Assembly: GCA_965242535.1 (NCBI GenBank)
Contig: OZ251458.1
Coordinates: forward strand, 620,001-684,000
Source: VXRD01 sp965242535
GTDB lineage: Bacteria > Latescibacterota > UBA2968
Direction of reading: 5' to 3'
Length of the DNA: 64,000 bases
The first letter of the stretch is position 1. Every line of letters begins with the position of its first letter. This document shows, piece after piece, positions 15,958 to 25,504 of the stretch. The notes beneath the pieces were generated by a model. It was not told the DNA's origin. It worked only from the letters and a program-made list of their open reading frames with translations, and did no database searches. The position numbers and the translations under genes were made by a program.

Positions 15958-16488
15958 ATGAGACACCGCAACAGGCGACCTTTGGCAGCGTTGTTGGACA
16001 CGGGCGAGGGATTTATCGACGTGTTGTTTTTGTTGCTGACCTTTTTCATCATCCAAAACGTGTGGCAAACGCACCTCGCCAATTTGCACAACCGCTTTGT
16101 CCACGCGCAAAAACTCAACTTCATCAAAGCCCCTGACGAAAAACGCGCGGCGCCCAATCCCACGGACGAGCGGTTTTTGCAGATCATCATCGGCAAATCC
16201 CATATCCAGTTCGACAAGGGCGGCGTTGCCACCGAAGAACAGATCGTCTTTCAACACGGGGCGGACAACGCCCAAGTCGGCATTGAACGCGCGGTGTTTT
16301 TGGCGACCCAAAAAGCCTTGCACGCACTCCAAGCACAACGGGGTTTCGATCCCCGCGATATTTTGACGCGCCTCTATTTTGAACGCGATGCCACCGTGAC
16401 GTACACGGTTGGCGTGTACGATGCCCTCAACGCCAATGGGTTTAAGACCGTGCAATGGGGCCTCGAGAGCCAAAAGAGAAAGTTGTAA
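15958..16488 (+). CDS. ExbD/TolR-like protein
   Basis: A 176-residue protein with one N-terminal span, GEGFIDVLFLLLTFFIIQ. The Asp at residue 21 sits where ExbD and TolR carry their proton-accepting aspartate (FIDVML-type motif). The remaining ~135 residues would be periplasmic. They are longer and different from the usual ExbD fold, ending in a segment rich in beta-type residues (DILTRLYFERDATVTYTVGVYDAL). GGAG at 15945 supports the start. It pairs with the ExbB-like gene 200 bp upstream, which is separated from it by repeat DNA and a leader hairpin. Together they should convert the proton gradient into movement in the envelope. Confidence 0.75.
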   Translation: MRHRNRRPLAALLDTGEGFIDVLFLLLTFFIIQNVWQTHLANLHNRFVHAQKLNFIKAPDEKRAAPNPTDERFLQIIIGKSHIQFDKGGVATEEQIVFQHGADNAQVGIERAVFLATQKALHALQAQRGFDPRDILTRLYFERDATVTYTVGVYDALNANGFKTVQWGLESQKRKL

Positions 16489-16493
16489 TCCTA

Positions 16494-17034
16494 CACGGAC
16501 AGGCACGGGGCCAATGGCTCGCTTGTCTAAAGCGTTTAGCCCTAAAGCATCGTTGGTAGCCTTCAATGCCTTCGGCGACCTACTTTTTTTCAACAGCAAA
16601 AAAAAGTAGGCAAAAAATGCCGCTCTCATGCGCCGAGGGGCTAGCACAGCGCAAATCGCTTTTGTAGTCGCACGACATGAGACAGCCTGCAAAGTGGGTT
16701 GCAAGATGAATATTGGTTGCCAGACGGACTTGCGCGCTGTGCCCGATGGCTTTCGTTGATGAACTTTTGCGAGGGCACGGTTGGCGATGGCTTCTCTGAA
16801 GGACGGTGGAACGGCAAAGCGATCTCTATAATGAATTAGTTGGTACAAATGGCACGGGGGCCTGTCCCTACGGTTGATGGGTGTATGGCGGCTGGGCGGC
16901 GCAGTTGTACCCCACCCATGCTTTTTATCCTTTTGTGCCTTTTGTGCCTTTTGTGGCCTTTATACCTTTTGTGCCTTTTGTGCCTTTGAACTGGCTATCG
17001 CCAGTTGTACCTCACTCGTGGCTAAACTTCCCCT
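16494..17034. repeat. Intergenic repeat block including ~330-bp element copy A
   Basis: Contents in order are: a truncated GGACAGGC palindrome (16494-16512); copy A of the ~330-bp dispersed element (about 16513-16850, plus orientation); a partial palindrome (16851-16873); a TTTTGTGCC nonamer tract (16929-16982); and a GTACAAC-type palindrome (16983-17012). Inside copy A, CTACTTTTTTT pairs with AAAAAAAAGTAG. No gene is supported between the ExbD-like gene and 17035. Confidence 0.8.
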
Positions 17035-18387
17035 ATGTCTCCTCAACGACAAAATGCAATCCGCCGTGCCTTTGACCGCATGGAGCGAGAGCAACCCGCG
17101 CTTTTTGGCGTGTTGCGGGCCGTCTTGAACGCGCGCAATTTGCACGAGGCGCGCAGGGCGTGTGGGCATGTTTCGGCGGAAGAATTTACGCGAGACTATC
17201 ACCGCGCTGTGACGCATCTCGTCCGAGGGGCGCGTGACCGAGGGTACGATCCGCCTTCGGAGGCCGATGCCTTCGATGATCGCATGGGAGGAGATTCTCC
17301 CGCACGCCGCGTTGTGTCCGCCAAGCTGCCTTCGCAGGAGGTCATCGACCGTTGGTACCAGGGCCACATCTTGCACGAGGCATGCGCGATGATCGCGGGC
17401 CAGAACCGGGTTGGGCTTGCCAAACTCTGGGATCGCTTTCCGCGTCGACGGTATGAAATCGAAATCGCCATGGCCCTCGCGCCCACGGTCGCGCCACCTG
17501 CCATTGCCCCCCGCACGCCATCGCCCCCACCCGTTCAACGCCAACGCTTTTTGCCGACTCTCGCAGGCGCGTTTGCCCTAGGCATCGTCTCGCTCCTGGC
17601 TCTGTTCCCGCCCACGAGCGGCCGGGCGCGCAACGCGATTGTCGCAAATTTTGAAGAAATGCTCGTCAGCGCGCAGGGCGTTTTCGACATGGGGCAAAGC
17701 GCGCCGCCCGAAACCAAAACCGCCGCGTCCGATCCAGGACCCAAAGTGACCGAGACCCCAAAGGCCGTGCCGCGTTCACAAATCGCGTTGCCGGACAAGC
17801 CCGTGCGCGTGCTCGCGGCATTGCCCGATATTTCGCGGCCGCGCGACCTGCCACGAGTCGCGTTCAACGCGCGGCCCAACATCTCTGCGCCCCGCGTGGA
17901 CAGAGGTGCAAATCCATCGACATTTTTCGGTTCCCGTCCAGAAGTCGAGATCGCACGGCCCACCCCGAGCATCCCCACGCACGCGCCTGCGATATTGCCA
18001 CCGCCAGAGCGCGGGGACGACGAGACGCCCCGAGCGGAATCGAGCGGCCTCAAGGGCTATCGCCCGGCCGGGCGCATTGGCTTTTCCAGCTTTCGCGCCT
18101 CGGCCGGCCTGTCCGCAGAACTCGCGCGCCTCACCCGCATCCAACGCGCCCTCGCGCGCCTCAAAACGCAGGAAAATAGAATTTTTGAAAACGCCCGGCT
18201 CGCCCTGACCTCAAGCCGCGCCCGCATCCACTTTGCGGACGGCATCGCCTTTACCCTCGCCTTTCGCAGGGGCCGCTTGGACCACATCGAGATTTTCGCG
18301 CGGTCGGGCCTCGGCGAGGCCATCCACCTCGAAACCCAAGCGCGGCGGGGCATCCGATTCCTCGACCGCGCCTTGGGCCCATCGTGA
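17035..18387 (+). CDS. Proline-rich single-span protein with TolA/TonB-like layout
   Basis: A 450-residue protein that I do not recognise as a named family. Residues 1-170 are probably cytoplasmic and partly helical (AFDRMEREQPALFGVLRAVL, RDYHRAVTHLV). A proline-rich stretch leads to one membrane span, FLPTLAGAFALGIVSLLALF (about 172-191). The rest is long, proline- and alanine-rich and low in structure, then ends in a compact ~110-residue domain. This layout (anchor, extended periplasmic linker, folded end) recalls TonB and TolA, the partners that ExbBD and TolQR drive. That role is inferred from topology and from position directly behind the ExbBD-like genes. No TonB C-terminal signature is visible. 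Confidence 0.55.
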   Translation: MSPQRQNAIRRAFDRMEREQPALFGVLRAVLNARNLHEARRACGHVSAEEFTRDYHRAVTHLVRGARDRGYDPPSEADAFDDRMGGDSPARRVVSAKLPSQEVIDRWYQGHILHEACAMIAGQNRVGLAKLWDRFPRRRYEIEIAMALAPTVAPPAIAPRTPSPPPVQRQRFLPTLAGAFALGIVSLLALFPPTSGRARNAIVANFEEMLVSAQGVFDMGQSAPPETKTAASDPGPKVTETPKAVPRSQIALPDKPVRVLAALPDISRPRDLPRVAFNARPNISAPRVDRGANPSTFFGSRPEVEIARPTPSIPTHAPAILPPPERGDDETPRAESSGLKGYRPAGRIGFSSFRASAGLSAELARLTRIQRALARLKTQENRIFENARLALTSSRARIHFADGIAFTLAFRRGRLDHIEIFARSGLGEAIHLETQARRGIRFLDRALGPS

Positions 18388-18396
18388 GATCGCATC

Positions 18397-19761
18397 ATGA
18401 AAAAATTATGCCTGTTGCTCGCCATCGCCATCGCCCCCTCTCTCGCGCAGGAAAAGGACGACGACTTGGCCTATCGCGCCTTTGAAGAGGGCCGCGCCGC
18501 GTTCTCGTCTGCGGATTATGCCCAAGCCATCGCGCATTTTGAACGCGCCTGCGACTACGCCCTCATCTTCACCAGCGCGTACTACATCTGGCTCGGCGCG
18601 GCTTGCGAACGCGCTTATGACGCGGATGCCAACGCGTCGATCGGCCTGCTCAAAAAAGGCGCGGACGCGTACCGAATCGCGCGCGATCGGGATCGAGACC
18701 CGGAGGTGATCTACGAACAGGGGCGGCTCGCGGTCAAATACGCGATGGCGCGTGCCCATGCCGCGCTCGACCGCGAACACATCCGCCAGCCCATGCCCTT
18801 AAATCTCCCGCCGAAAGCATTGCGCGACACCGCGTTAATCGACACGCGCTTTCACCCGGCGACCATCGACACCTTGCACCGCATCTGGCGCGTCGCCGAA
18901 GACGGGTTGCGCGAGATTTGGACCGCCATTCTCGTGCGCGAGCAAAAGGAACTCGTCTATACGTCGCCCAGGCGCGCGGCTATGAGCGATACCCTGCAAG
19001 CCTATTTGAGCGTTTACATCGAAAACACCTTGAACCTGATCGAAACCGCCGCACGGGTGAATTTCGAGGGCATCGAACCGGATTTTTACATTCCCAAAAT
19101 CGCCGCGGCATCGTCTCGCGGCGCGTTGGGCGACAATCCGGAGTGGTTCGCGCAAGTGCTCGCGGCCGCGCGCTTTGACGGCGGGTACAACATGCGCTGC
19201 GCCATCCTCCGCCTCAAGGGCTTGCGCCACGGCGAGGAGGAAGACACCGAGCGGGCCCTCCGCGCCATGCAACGCGCCTTGTTCTACGCGCGGTCGGACA
19301 CGTCTCGCGCCTCTCTGTATTTGGACATGGCCTTCACCGCGTATCGAAACGACCTCGCCCAAGCCGTGGCCTTTGCCCGACAAGCCTATCGGCACAACCG
19401 ATACGAGCCGCGCGTGTGCGATGCGTACGGCGGGTTGTCGCTCAGTTTGGCGAGCGTCAAACTCGAAGAGGGCGCGTATCGCCAGGCGATCTCCGCCATT
19501 TATCCGGTGACGACCTTTGGGTGGCAAGACCGGGGCGAAGCCCTGATCGCCCTCGCGCATGCCTATCTCAACTCGGATTTGCAAGGCGTTGGGATGCGCG
19601 CGTACCAAGCCGCAGAGAACGCCTATCGCATCGCGCCGGATCGGTATTGGCGGGAATTTCACCGCATCGCCAAAAGCCAAGGCGATTACGCCCAAGCGCG
19701 CCAACTCGAGGAAAAACACCATCCCAATTTGGTCAGCGAACGAGGAGAACCATCGCCATGA
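18397..19761 (+). CDS. Exported TPR-repeat protein
   Basis: A 454-residue protein with a signal peptide (KKLCLLLAIAIAPSLAQ) and helical repeats of TPR type. AYRAFEEGRAAFSSADYAQAIAHFERA is the first clear unit; others occur near ALRAMQRALFYARSDTSRASLYLDMAF and GEALIALAHAYLNSDLQGVGMRAYQAAENAY. It is probably periplasmic and a protein-binding scaffold. It begins nine bases after the stop of the proline-rich gene and overlaps the PEGA gene by four bases, so all three are one operon. No ribosome-binding site is strong before ATG 18397, suggesting translational coupling. Confidence 0.7.
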   Translation: MKKLCLLLAIAIAPSLAQEKDDDLAYRAFEEGRAAFSSADYAQAIAHFERACDYALIFTSAYYIWLGAACERAYDADANASIGLLKKGADAYRIARDRDRDPEVIYEQGRLAVKYAMARAHAALDREHIRQPMPLNLPPKALRDTALIDTRFHPATIDTLHRIWRVAEDGLREIWTAILVREQKELVYTSPRRAAMSDTLQAYLSVYIENTLNLIETAARVNFEGIEPDFYIPKIAAASSRGALGDNPEWFAQVLAAARFDGGYNMRCAILRLKGLRHGEEEDTERALRAMQRALFYARSDTSRASLYLDMAFTAYRNDLAQAVAFARQAYRHNRYEPRVCDAYGGLSLSLASVKLEEGAYRQAISAIYPVTTFGWQDRGEALIALAHAYLNSDLQGVGMRAYQAAENAYRIAPDRYWREFHRIAKSQGDYAQARQLEEKHHPNLVSERGEPSP

Positions 19762-21452
19762 ACGCGCTGCGACTCGTCTTTTTATGCCTCATCGCGCCGT
19801 TGCATCTCGTCGCCCAGGAGCCGGAACCCGTTCCGGAAACGCGCCCGACGCCCCTTCTCCGCATCGACTCCACGCCCCCCGGCGCGCGGGTTTTCATCAA
19901 CGGGCAGGAAGCGGGGTACACGCCCTTTTCCACGCGGGACCGCCTGGACATCGGCGACAAACTCCAGGCGTTGGCGCACGGCTACCAGTTCTGGACGCGC
20001 ACCATCACGGAACCCGTTTGGGCCGATACGCTGCACATCGCGCTTATGCGACAAAAAGCGCGCCTGCAAATTCGGTCGGACCAACTCGACGCCTTGGGCG
20101 CGCAAATCCGCCTGCGGTTTGCGGATCGGGATACGACGTTTACCGGGTTCATCAACATCGGGCGCGGGAATGTGGCGTACGAGGAAGACCTCTTCGTGGG
20201 CAAGTACCGCCTCGAAATCGGCAAAGCCGGCTTTCGCACCATCGAGCGAGACCTGTTTTTGTGGCCGCGCGGCAAACTCCTCAAGATCGCGCTGACGCCC
20301 GCCCCGCTGCCCCTGACGAGTTTGTCCATCCCGGATCTCGCGGCATTGGCAGACCGGTATCGCGCGGAAAGCGCGCATCTCTTGGCCGGAGGCTTGGCCA
20401 TCGGCGAAACCGCGCCCGCGGTTGCGAGCAATGCGGCCATCCACTTGATGGATCGCCGCTTGCCCCGGTTTATCGCCGAACTCGAACGCTACGGCGCGCG
20501 CATCCGCGAGATAGACCGCACCTTGAACCGCATGGACGAAAGGGAACTCGGCGTGGTCCGCGCCTTGGCCCAAGTCGAAGTGTATCGCGGCATCGCGCTC
20601 GGCAAGTACCGCCGGTTCTCGGAGGCCCACGCGCTTTTTCGCAGTGCGCGGGCGCGATCTCCCTTTCCCGTCGATCGAGAGCCTTATCCTTTGCCGGGCG
20701 ATTCCCACCTGCACTTGGGCGATCTGATGGGCTTTGTCGAGCACTGGCACGACCGCCTCGGCCGCTTGGATGTCAACGTGAGTGAGGCATGGCTTTCCAC
20801 GCGCGACCTGCAACCCGACGCGCTCTCTTTTGAGCAGGTGCTCTTCACGCGCGAATCCCCTGCGGCCCCGCTGATTTCCCCGAGCGAACGGGCCATGCGC
20901 GACAGCCTCGTGACCTTGGCCGAACTTTTGTTGCGCGAAAACATCGCCCAGCGCAGGCAGGCATTTTCCCTGGCCCTGCCCCAGGGCCATTACATTCTCA
21001 AAGACGGGCGAAATCGGGCCGTGCCGGTGTCGTTCCGCATGGGCGCGACCCCCGCGTTCCTACGCATCTCGCCGCGCGTGTCCCTGTGGTTGCCCGAGGT
21101 CCAAACCGCGTCCGATACCGTTCGCGTCCGCCCCGTGTTCGGCGATGAACTCGGCCCCATCGTTCAACCCGACCAACTGACTTTTGGACGGGAATACGCG
21201 ATCTCGATCAAAACGGGCGATTACAAAGACCACCGCGAAAACATCGTCCTCTACCCCACGGGCGGGATCAAGCCGGTCTGGCCAGGCGTCACGGCCATCG
21301 CCGCAACCCCGGGCGCGGAATGCCTGCATTACAAAACCGGCGATCACAAGCTCCAAACCTCGATCCTCGGCAACATCCAAGGCAAGCGCAAAGGGCTGCT
21401 CAAATACCTGCTGATCCCCATCGTCGCGGTCGGCGTCGCCCTCGCGTTGTGA
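19758..21452 (+). CDS. PEGA-domain envelope protein
   Basis: A 564-residue exported protein starting within the stop of the TPR gene (ATGA, 19758-19761). After a signal peptide (LVFLCLIAPLHLVAQ), residues ~30-95 form a PEGA domain: LLRIDSTPPGARVFINGQEA, then GYTPF and a KLQALAHGYQFW segment. A second similar beta unit follows to about residue 190 (YEEDLFVGKYRLEIGKAGF). The middle is helical. The end is LLKYLLIPIVAVGVALAL, a membrane span, so the protein may be anchored at its C-terminus. PEGA domains often sit in surface-layer or cell-wall binding proteins. Its place suggests it is the outermost member of the ExbBD-driven assembly (inference). Confidence 0.7.
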   Translation: MNALRLVFLCLIAPLHLVAQEPEPVPETRPTPLLRIDSTPPGARVFINGQEAGYTPFSTRDRLDIGDKLQALAHGYQFWTRTITEPVWADTLHIALMRQKARLQIRSDQLDALGAQIRLRFADRDTTFTGFINIGRGNVAYEEDLFVGKYRLEIGKAGFRTIERDLFLWPRGKLLKIALTPAPLPLTSLSIPDLAALADRYRAESAHLLAGGLAIGETAPAVASNAAIHLMDRRLPRFIAELERYGARIREIDRTLNRMDERELGVVRALAQVEVYRGIALGKYRRFSEAHALFRSARARSPFPVDREPYPLPGDSHLHLGDLMGFVEHWHDRLGRLDVNVSEAWLSTRDLQPDALSFEQVLFTRESPAAPLISPSERAMRDSLVTLAELLLRENIAQRRQAFSLALPQGHYILKDGRNRAVPVSFRMGATPAFLRISPRVSLWLPEVQTASDTVRVRPVFGDELGPIVQPDQLTFGREYAISIKTGDYKDHRENIVLYPTGGIKPVWPGVTAIAATPGAECLHYKTGDHKLQTSILGNIQGKRKGLLKYLLIPIVAVGVALAL

Positions 21453-21520
21453 AAGGCGAAAAAGTGCATTGACTTATGTGGGTAGGCGAGATTGCCCCTC
21501 GCATTTGAGCCATCAACACG

Positions 21521-21559
21521 ACGCCCCATCCGAAGCGGTTTCAGATGGGGCGTTTTTTG
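21521..21559. terminator. Terminator between convergent operons
   Basis: ACGCCCCATC and GATGGGGCGT form a perfect 10-bp stem with a 13-base loop, followed by TTTTTTG on the plus strand. It closes the ExbBD/PEGA operon and lies 22 bp before the 3' end of the convergent WG gene. Confidence 0.9.
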
Positions 21560-21580
21560 TTCGTATATGACTGACAAAAA

Positions 21581-23011
21581 TCATTTTTTGAAATCGCTCG
21601 CATTGTCGAATTGCACGGGGATCGCAAATTCCCCTCGCGTATTGATATAGCCGTATTTGTCGTCGACTTTGACGCGCGCCAAGCCCTGGGAAAACGACCA
21701 GGCAAAGTCGAATTGCGGGTTGATTACCACCCTGCCAGCCGTGTTGATATAGCCCCATCTGCCGAATATTTTTTGCGCGGATTCTTCAAAAAAGGAAAAC
21801 GTAAAATCGAATTGCGGAGAGATCACCATCTCGCCCGCGGTGTTGATATAGCCCCACTTGCCCTCCATCTTCACGGGGGCCAAACCATTCATGAACGAGA
21901 ACGCCAACTCGAATTGCGGATCGATGACGATGTCGCCTCGCTTGTCGATATACCCCCACTTCCCCTCGATTTCAACCCGCGCCAAGCCCTCGGAAAAGGA
22001 CCGCGCATCGTCGAATTTCGGGGGGATCACCTCCTCGCCCTCGGCGTTGATATAGCCCCACTTGCCGCTCATTTTGATGCGCGCCAAGCCCTCGGAAAAC
22101 GACTTGGGATCGTCGGTTTGTTCGGGCATCACCACCTCGCCCTTCTCGTTGATGTAGCCCCACTTGCTGCCGAGTTTCACGCGCGCCAAGCCCTCGGAAA
22201 AGGACCGGGTGATGTCGAATTGCGGTGGAATCGAGACGATCCCCTGCGCGTTGACATAGCCCCACCTGCCATTGATTTCCACGCGCGCCAAGCCGTCTGA
22301 AAAATCCCAAGCCGCGTCGAACTGCGGAAAAATCACGCGCGCGCCCCGGGGATTGACGTACCCCCACTTGCCATCGACTTCGACGCGCCCGAGGCTGTCC
22401 GAAAAATCCCAAGCCGTGTCGAATTGCGGTGGGACCACCGCCTTTCCCGCCGCGTCGATATAGCCCCACTCGCCGGCGATTTCCACCGCGGCCAAGCCCT
22501 GAGAAAACGGTCGCGCATCGTCGAATTGCGGGGCGATCGCGACCTCGCCCGCCGCGTCGATATAGCCCCACTTGTCGTCGATCTTTACGCCCGCCCGCCC
22601 GTCTGAAAATGCCCACGCATCTTCATCGCCAAATTGCGGTGGGATCACCATCTCGCCCGCCGCGTCGATATAGCCCCACTTGCCGCCGATTTGAACGCGG
22701 GCGAGCCCATCTGCGAAGGACCACGCATTGTCGAATTGCGGAGCGATCGCCATCTCGCCCGTCTGGCCGATATAGCCCCATTTGTCGCCGATTTGAACGC
22801 GGGCGAGCCCATCTGCGAAGGACCACGCATTGTCGAATTGCGGAGCGATCGCCATCTCGCCCGCCGTGTTGATATAGCCCCACTTGCCATCGAGTTGCAC
22901 GCGCGCCAACGCTTCTATTTTGGGCCTCGCCGCCTCGTCTGCCACCTCTCCCGTATCGGAACACGAAATGATCAGGGTCAAAAGAATGGGGATGTAGAGC
23001 TTGTTGTCCAT
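21581..23011 (-). CDS. WG-repeat lipoprotein
   Basis: A 476-residue protein. The N-terminus LYIPILLTLIISCSD is a lipoprotein signal with Cys as the likely modified residue. The rest is 13 tandem WG repeats of ~34-35 residues, each with the pattern KWGYINTAGEMAIAPQFDNA followed by a W/F-SFxxGLARVxIxG strand. WG repeats form beta structures and occur in surface or secreted proteins of unknown role, often in Bacteroidota. GGAGGGAGAG precedes ATG 23011. It starts 15 bp after the DUF5916 gene, so the two are probably cotranscribed. The repeats are close enough at DNA level to recombine. Confidence 0.85.
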   Translation of the reverse strand: MDNKLYIPILLTLIISCSDTGEVADEAARPKIEALARVQLDGKWGYINTAGEMAIAPQFDNAWSFADGLARVQIGDKWGYIGQTGEMAIAPQFDNAWSFADGLARVQIGGKWGYIDAAGEMVIPPQFGDEDAWAFSDGRAGVKIDDKWGYIDAAGEVAIAPQFDDARPFSQGLAAVEIAGEWGYIDAAGKAVVPPQFDTAWDFSDSLGRVEVDGKWGYVNPRGARVIFPQFDAAWDFSDGLARVEINGRWGYVNAQGIVSIPPQFDITRSFSEGLARVKLGSKWGYINEKGEVVMPEQTDDPKSFSEGLARIKMSGKWGYINAEGEEVIPPKFDDARSFSEGLARVEIEGKWGYIDKRGDIVIDPQFELAFSFMNGLAPVKMEGKWGYINTAGEMVISPQFDFTFSFFEESAQKIFGRWGYINTAGRVVINPQFDFAWSFSQGLARVKVDDKYGYINTRGEFAIPVQFDNASDFKK

Positions 23012-23026
23012 GTCTCTCCCTCCGTC

Positions 23027-25465
23027 TCACAATCCGATCAGGTACGACGCCTTGAGCAACACGGCGCGGTTGGTCTGGTGAAAATTGTCCGCCGTGCCAA
23101 ACCCGTGGTCGTACACGAAGAAAATATCGCTGCCCGGGCGGAAGCGATAGTTGAGCAACACATTGGCCCCCACCGATTCGCTGTCGTTATTCCACTGGGC
23201 GAAAATTTTGACGAAGAAATCGGTCGTGAACGAGTACAGGATCCGCGTGCTCAAGGCCTGGATATTGAACTTGGCCTGTGGCAAACGCAACCAACTGCCG
23301 TCGTAGATCAGCTCGATGCCCAACCGCCCATTGGGCCGATAGACATTTTCCGACGTGATCCGATACAACCGCCCGGTGTAATACGTGCCCACCTGAAAAT
23401 CGAGATCCAAATTCCACTTGCGATAATTCGCCGTGTCGGGCCCTAGCCGAAACGAGGTGAACGCGTATTCCCCCGGGGGAATGGCGACATCGCCTCGCTT
23501 TTGCGACGGGGGAAAGGATCGGATGACGACATCGCGGATTCTTTCCACGCGGCCCAAAATGCGGTCGGACGACTGAAAGGCGATCACCCCGTCCAAGCGC
23601 GCGCGCCAAAACGGAATCGCGCCCTTCCCGTCGGAAATCACTTGCACGTTGGGCGTAAATCTCAAATTGCGGATGCGGAACGCTTTGGGGCGCGGCAAAT
23701 AGGACATGTTGAACTCGTAGCGTTGAAACCCCCGAAGCCCGCGCCTGCGGTTGACGTAGCCGACCTCGGGCGAAAAATTGTCCGCCACGTCCAAAACGCT
23801 TATGACCCCCGCGTATTTGGCGCCGCTGTACGCCGCCCGAAAATACCGCGCATCAGAGGAATCGCGCAACACCGAATCCCAGGTGCGCGCGTAAAACGCC
23901 TGCACGTTGATCGAGGTCGTGGGCGAAAAGCTGAAATCCACGCCGGCCGCGCGGTTGTGGTCGTCCCATCCGCGCTCCGCACTGTCGGTTTGTTTGTTCA
24001 CAAAAATCAGGCCCACATTCGACCTCGATAGCACATCGCGCTTGACGCGCACCACGGAAAAATTGCTGCGCTCGAGCGTGGTATCCGGCCGTATCGCGGT
24101 ATCGGTCAGCACGTTCAACGCGCCGATGCTCGTGCGCCCGGCCTTGCCGGACAGCTTGCCCCCCAACAGAATCGGCACGGGCCGTCGGTCTTCCAATCCG
24201 ATCCTGCGGCTGTAAAACAACAGCGTTGGCGGGCGCACATCGCCCCCGCGGATGGTCGCGGCTTCGCCAAAATCGAACAACTGCGCGCCTTCGAGGAAAA
24301 ACTCGCGCTTCTCGGGGAAGAACTGGGAAAATTGCGTCAAGTTGACCTGCTCTTGGTCCGCTTCGACCTGGGCAAAATCCGTGTTGTAGGACACGTCCAG
24401 CGCGAGATTGGACGTTAGGCCATAGCGCACATCCGCGCCCGCTTCAAACGTGTGCTTCTCGCCCGCGGCGTCTCCTGCGGCGACAAAATTGCGCGTCGTC
24501 CCCGGCAAGACGTAGGGCTTGACCTGAAACAGCCGCTTCCGCCTGACGGCTTTCAAGCCGTGCAACGCGCCCAAATCCGTCATCTCGTACCGCCGGCGCG
24601 GCGACGGCGTATGCCGCCCGATCATCAGCGCGACTTCCTCGTTTTTGTGCCCGATGTACCGCCCGATGTTGATGCCCCAGGTCATTTCGGCTGCCGGATT
24701 GAAGCGCAGTTGGTCAAATGGAATCGCGATCTCGGCGGCCCAGCCCTCGTCGTGACGCCTGCACCGCGCTTCCCAAATGCAGTTCCAATCTTCATTGGTG
24801 GTGCGCCCTTCGTTGGACAACAGCATATCCCCGCGCGCGCCGAGCGCGTTGACCACGAAGAAAACCCCGCTCTGATTGTCGTTAAACGGGTCGAGCAACA
24901 ACTGGATGTTGTCATCGCTGGAAAGTTGCCCATCTCGGCGCATGTTGTTGGTGACGATGCGGTCGGGATTTTCGTCGTAACAGATAAATCCAAAGTAAAT
25001 TTTCTCATCGTCGTAAATGATTTTCACGACGGTTCGCTCCGTCACCGGCATCCAGTATTTGGGATCGCGCTGGACGAAACCCTCGATGGGCATTGCCCGT
25101 TGCCAGACCGCGTCGTCCAACTGCCCGTCGATGCGCGGCGCGTCCTCAACGCGAGTCGCATGCACCACCCTGCGCGGCGGCGCACTGTCCCACGTCCCAT
25201 CGGCCGCCGCGATGCGGTCGCCCAAGTTGACGGGCGCCCCCTCGCCCACGCGCGCGATTACGACATCGGGCAAGACCTTGATCACCTGCAAAACCGCGCC
25301 GCCATCGCCTGCGACCCGCAATTTGCCATCGATCGCAACCGCGGTCCCAAGCCCGCGCACGTACGCGAGATCGCCCACCACCTGATCCACGCGACCCCCG
25401 ACCTGCGCGTGGGCCAGATGCGGCATTGCCACTGCCAGCGCGAAAAAGACCCAATGAGAACGCAT
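23027..25465 (-). CDS. DUF5916 protein with CBM9-like domain, outer-membrane barrel
   Basis: An 812-residue exported protein. A signal peptide (FFALAVAMPHLAHA) precedes a ~100-residue segment. A CBM9-like domain follows, starting APRIDGQLDDAVWQRA and continuing VKIIYDDEKIYFGFICYDENP. DUF5916 proper covers the C-terminal ~550 residues, with FSPEVGYVNRRRGLRGFQRYEFN and alternating beta strands ending in YLIGL. This is consistent with an outer-membrane beta-barrel, since the last residue is hydrophobic as in many barrels. The family often occurs with sugar-uptake or metal-dependent hydrolase genes, but its substrate is unknown. It lies between a Gfo/Idh/MocA gene and the WG lipoprotein gene on one strand. 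Confidence 0.85.
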   Translation of the reverse strand: MRSHWVFFALAVAMPHLAHAQVGGRVDQVVGDLAYVRGLGTAVAIDGKLRVAGDGGAVLQVIKVLPDVVIARVGEGAPVNLGDRIAAADGTWDSAPPRRVVHATRVEDAPRIDGQLDDAVWQRAMPIEGFVQRDPKYWMPVTERTVVKIIYDDEKIYFGFICYDENPDRIVTNNMRRDGQLSSDDNIQLLLDPFNDNQSGVFFVVNALGARGDMLLSNEGRTTNEDWNCIWEARCRRHDEGWAAEIAIPFDQLRFNPAAEMTWGINIGRYIGHKNEEVALMIGRHTPSPRRRYEMTDLGALHGLKAVRRKRLFQVKPYVLPGTTRNFVAAGDAAGEKHTFEAGADVRYGLTSNLALDVSYNTDFAQVEADQEQVNLTQFSQFFPEKREFFLEGAQLFDFGEAATIRGGDVRPPTLLFYSRRIGLEDRRPVPILLGGKLSGKAGRTSIGALNVLTDTAIRPDTTLERSNFSVVRVKRDVLSRSNVGLIFVNKQTDSAERGWDDHNRAAGVDFSFSPTTSINVQAFYARTWDSVLRDSSDARYFRAAYSGAKYAGVISVLDVADNFSPEVGYVNRRRGLRGFQRYEFNMSYLPRPKAFRIRNLRFTPNVQVISDGKGAIPFWRARLDGVIAFQSSDRILGRVERIRDVVIRSFPPSQKRGDVAIPPGEYAFTSFRLGPDTANYRKWNLDLDFQVGTYYTGRLYRITSENVYRPNGRLGIELIYDGSWLRLPQAKFNIQALSTRILYSFTTDFFVKIFAQWNNDSESVGANVLLNYRFRPGSDIFFVYDHGFGTADNFHQTNRAVLLKASYLIGL

Positions 25466-25504
25466 TAGAACCCCCTGAAAGGCAAAGAGAAGAACACCCG
25501 CCCG

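Noticed and set aside
16566..16640. CTACTTTTTTT/AAAAAAAAGTAG hairpin as an independent terminator of the ExbD-like gene
   Set aside because: The same hairpin is part of every full copy of the ~330-bp element, so it belongs to the element rather than to the gene.
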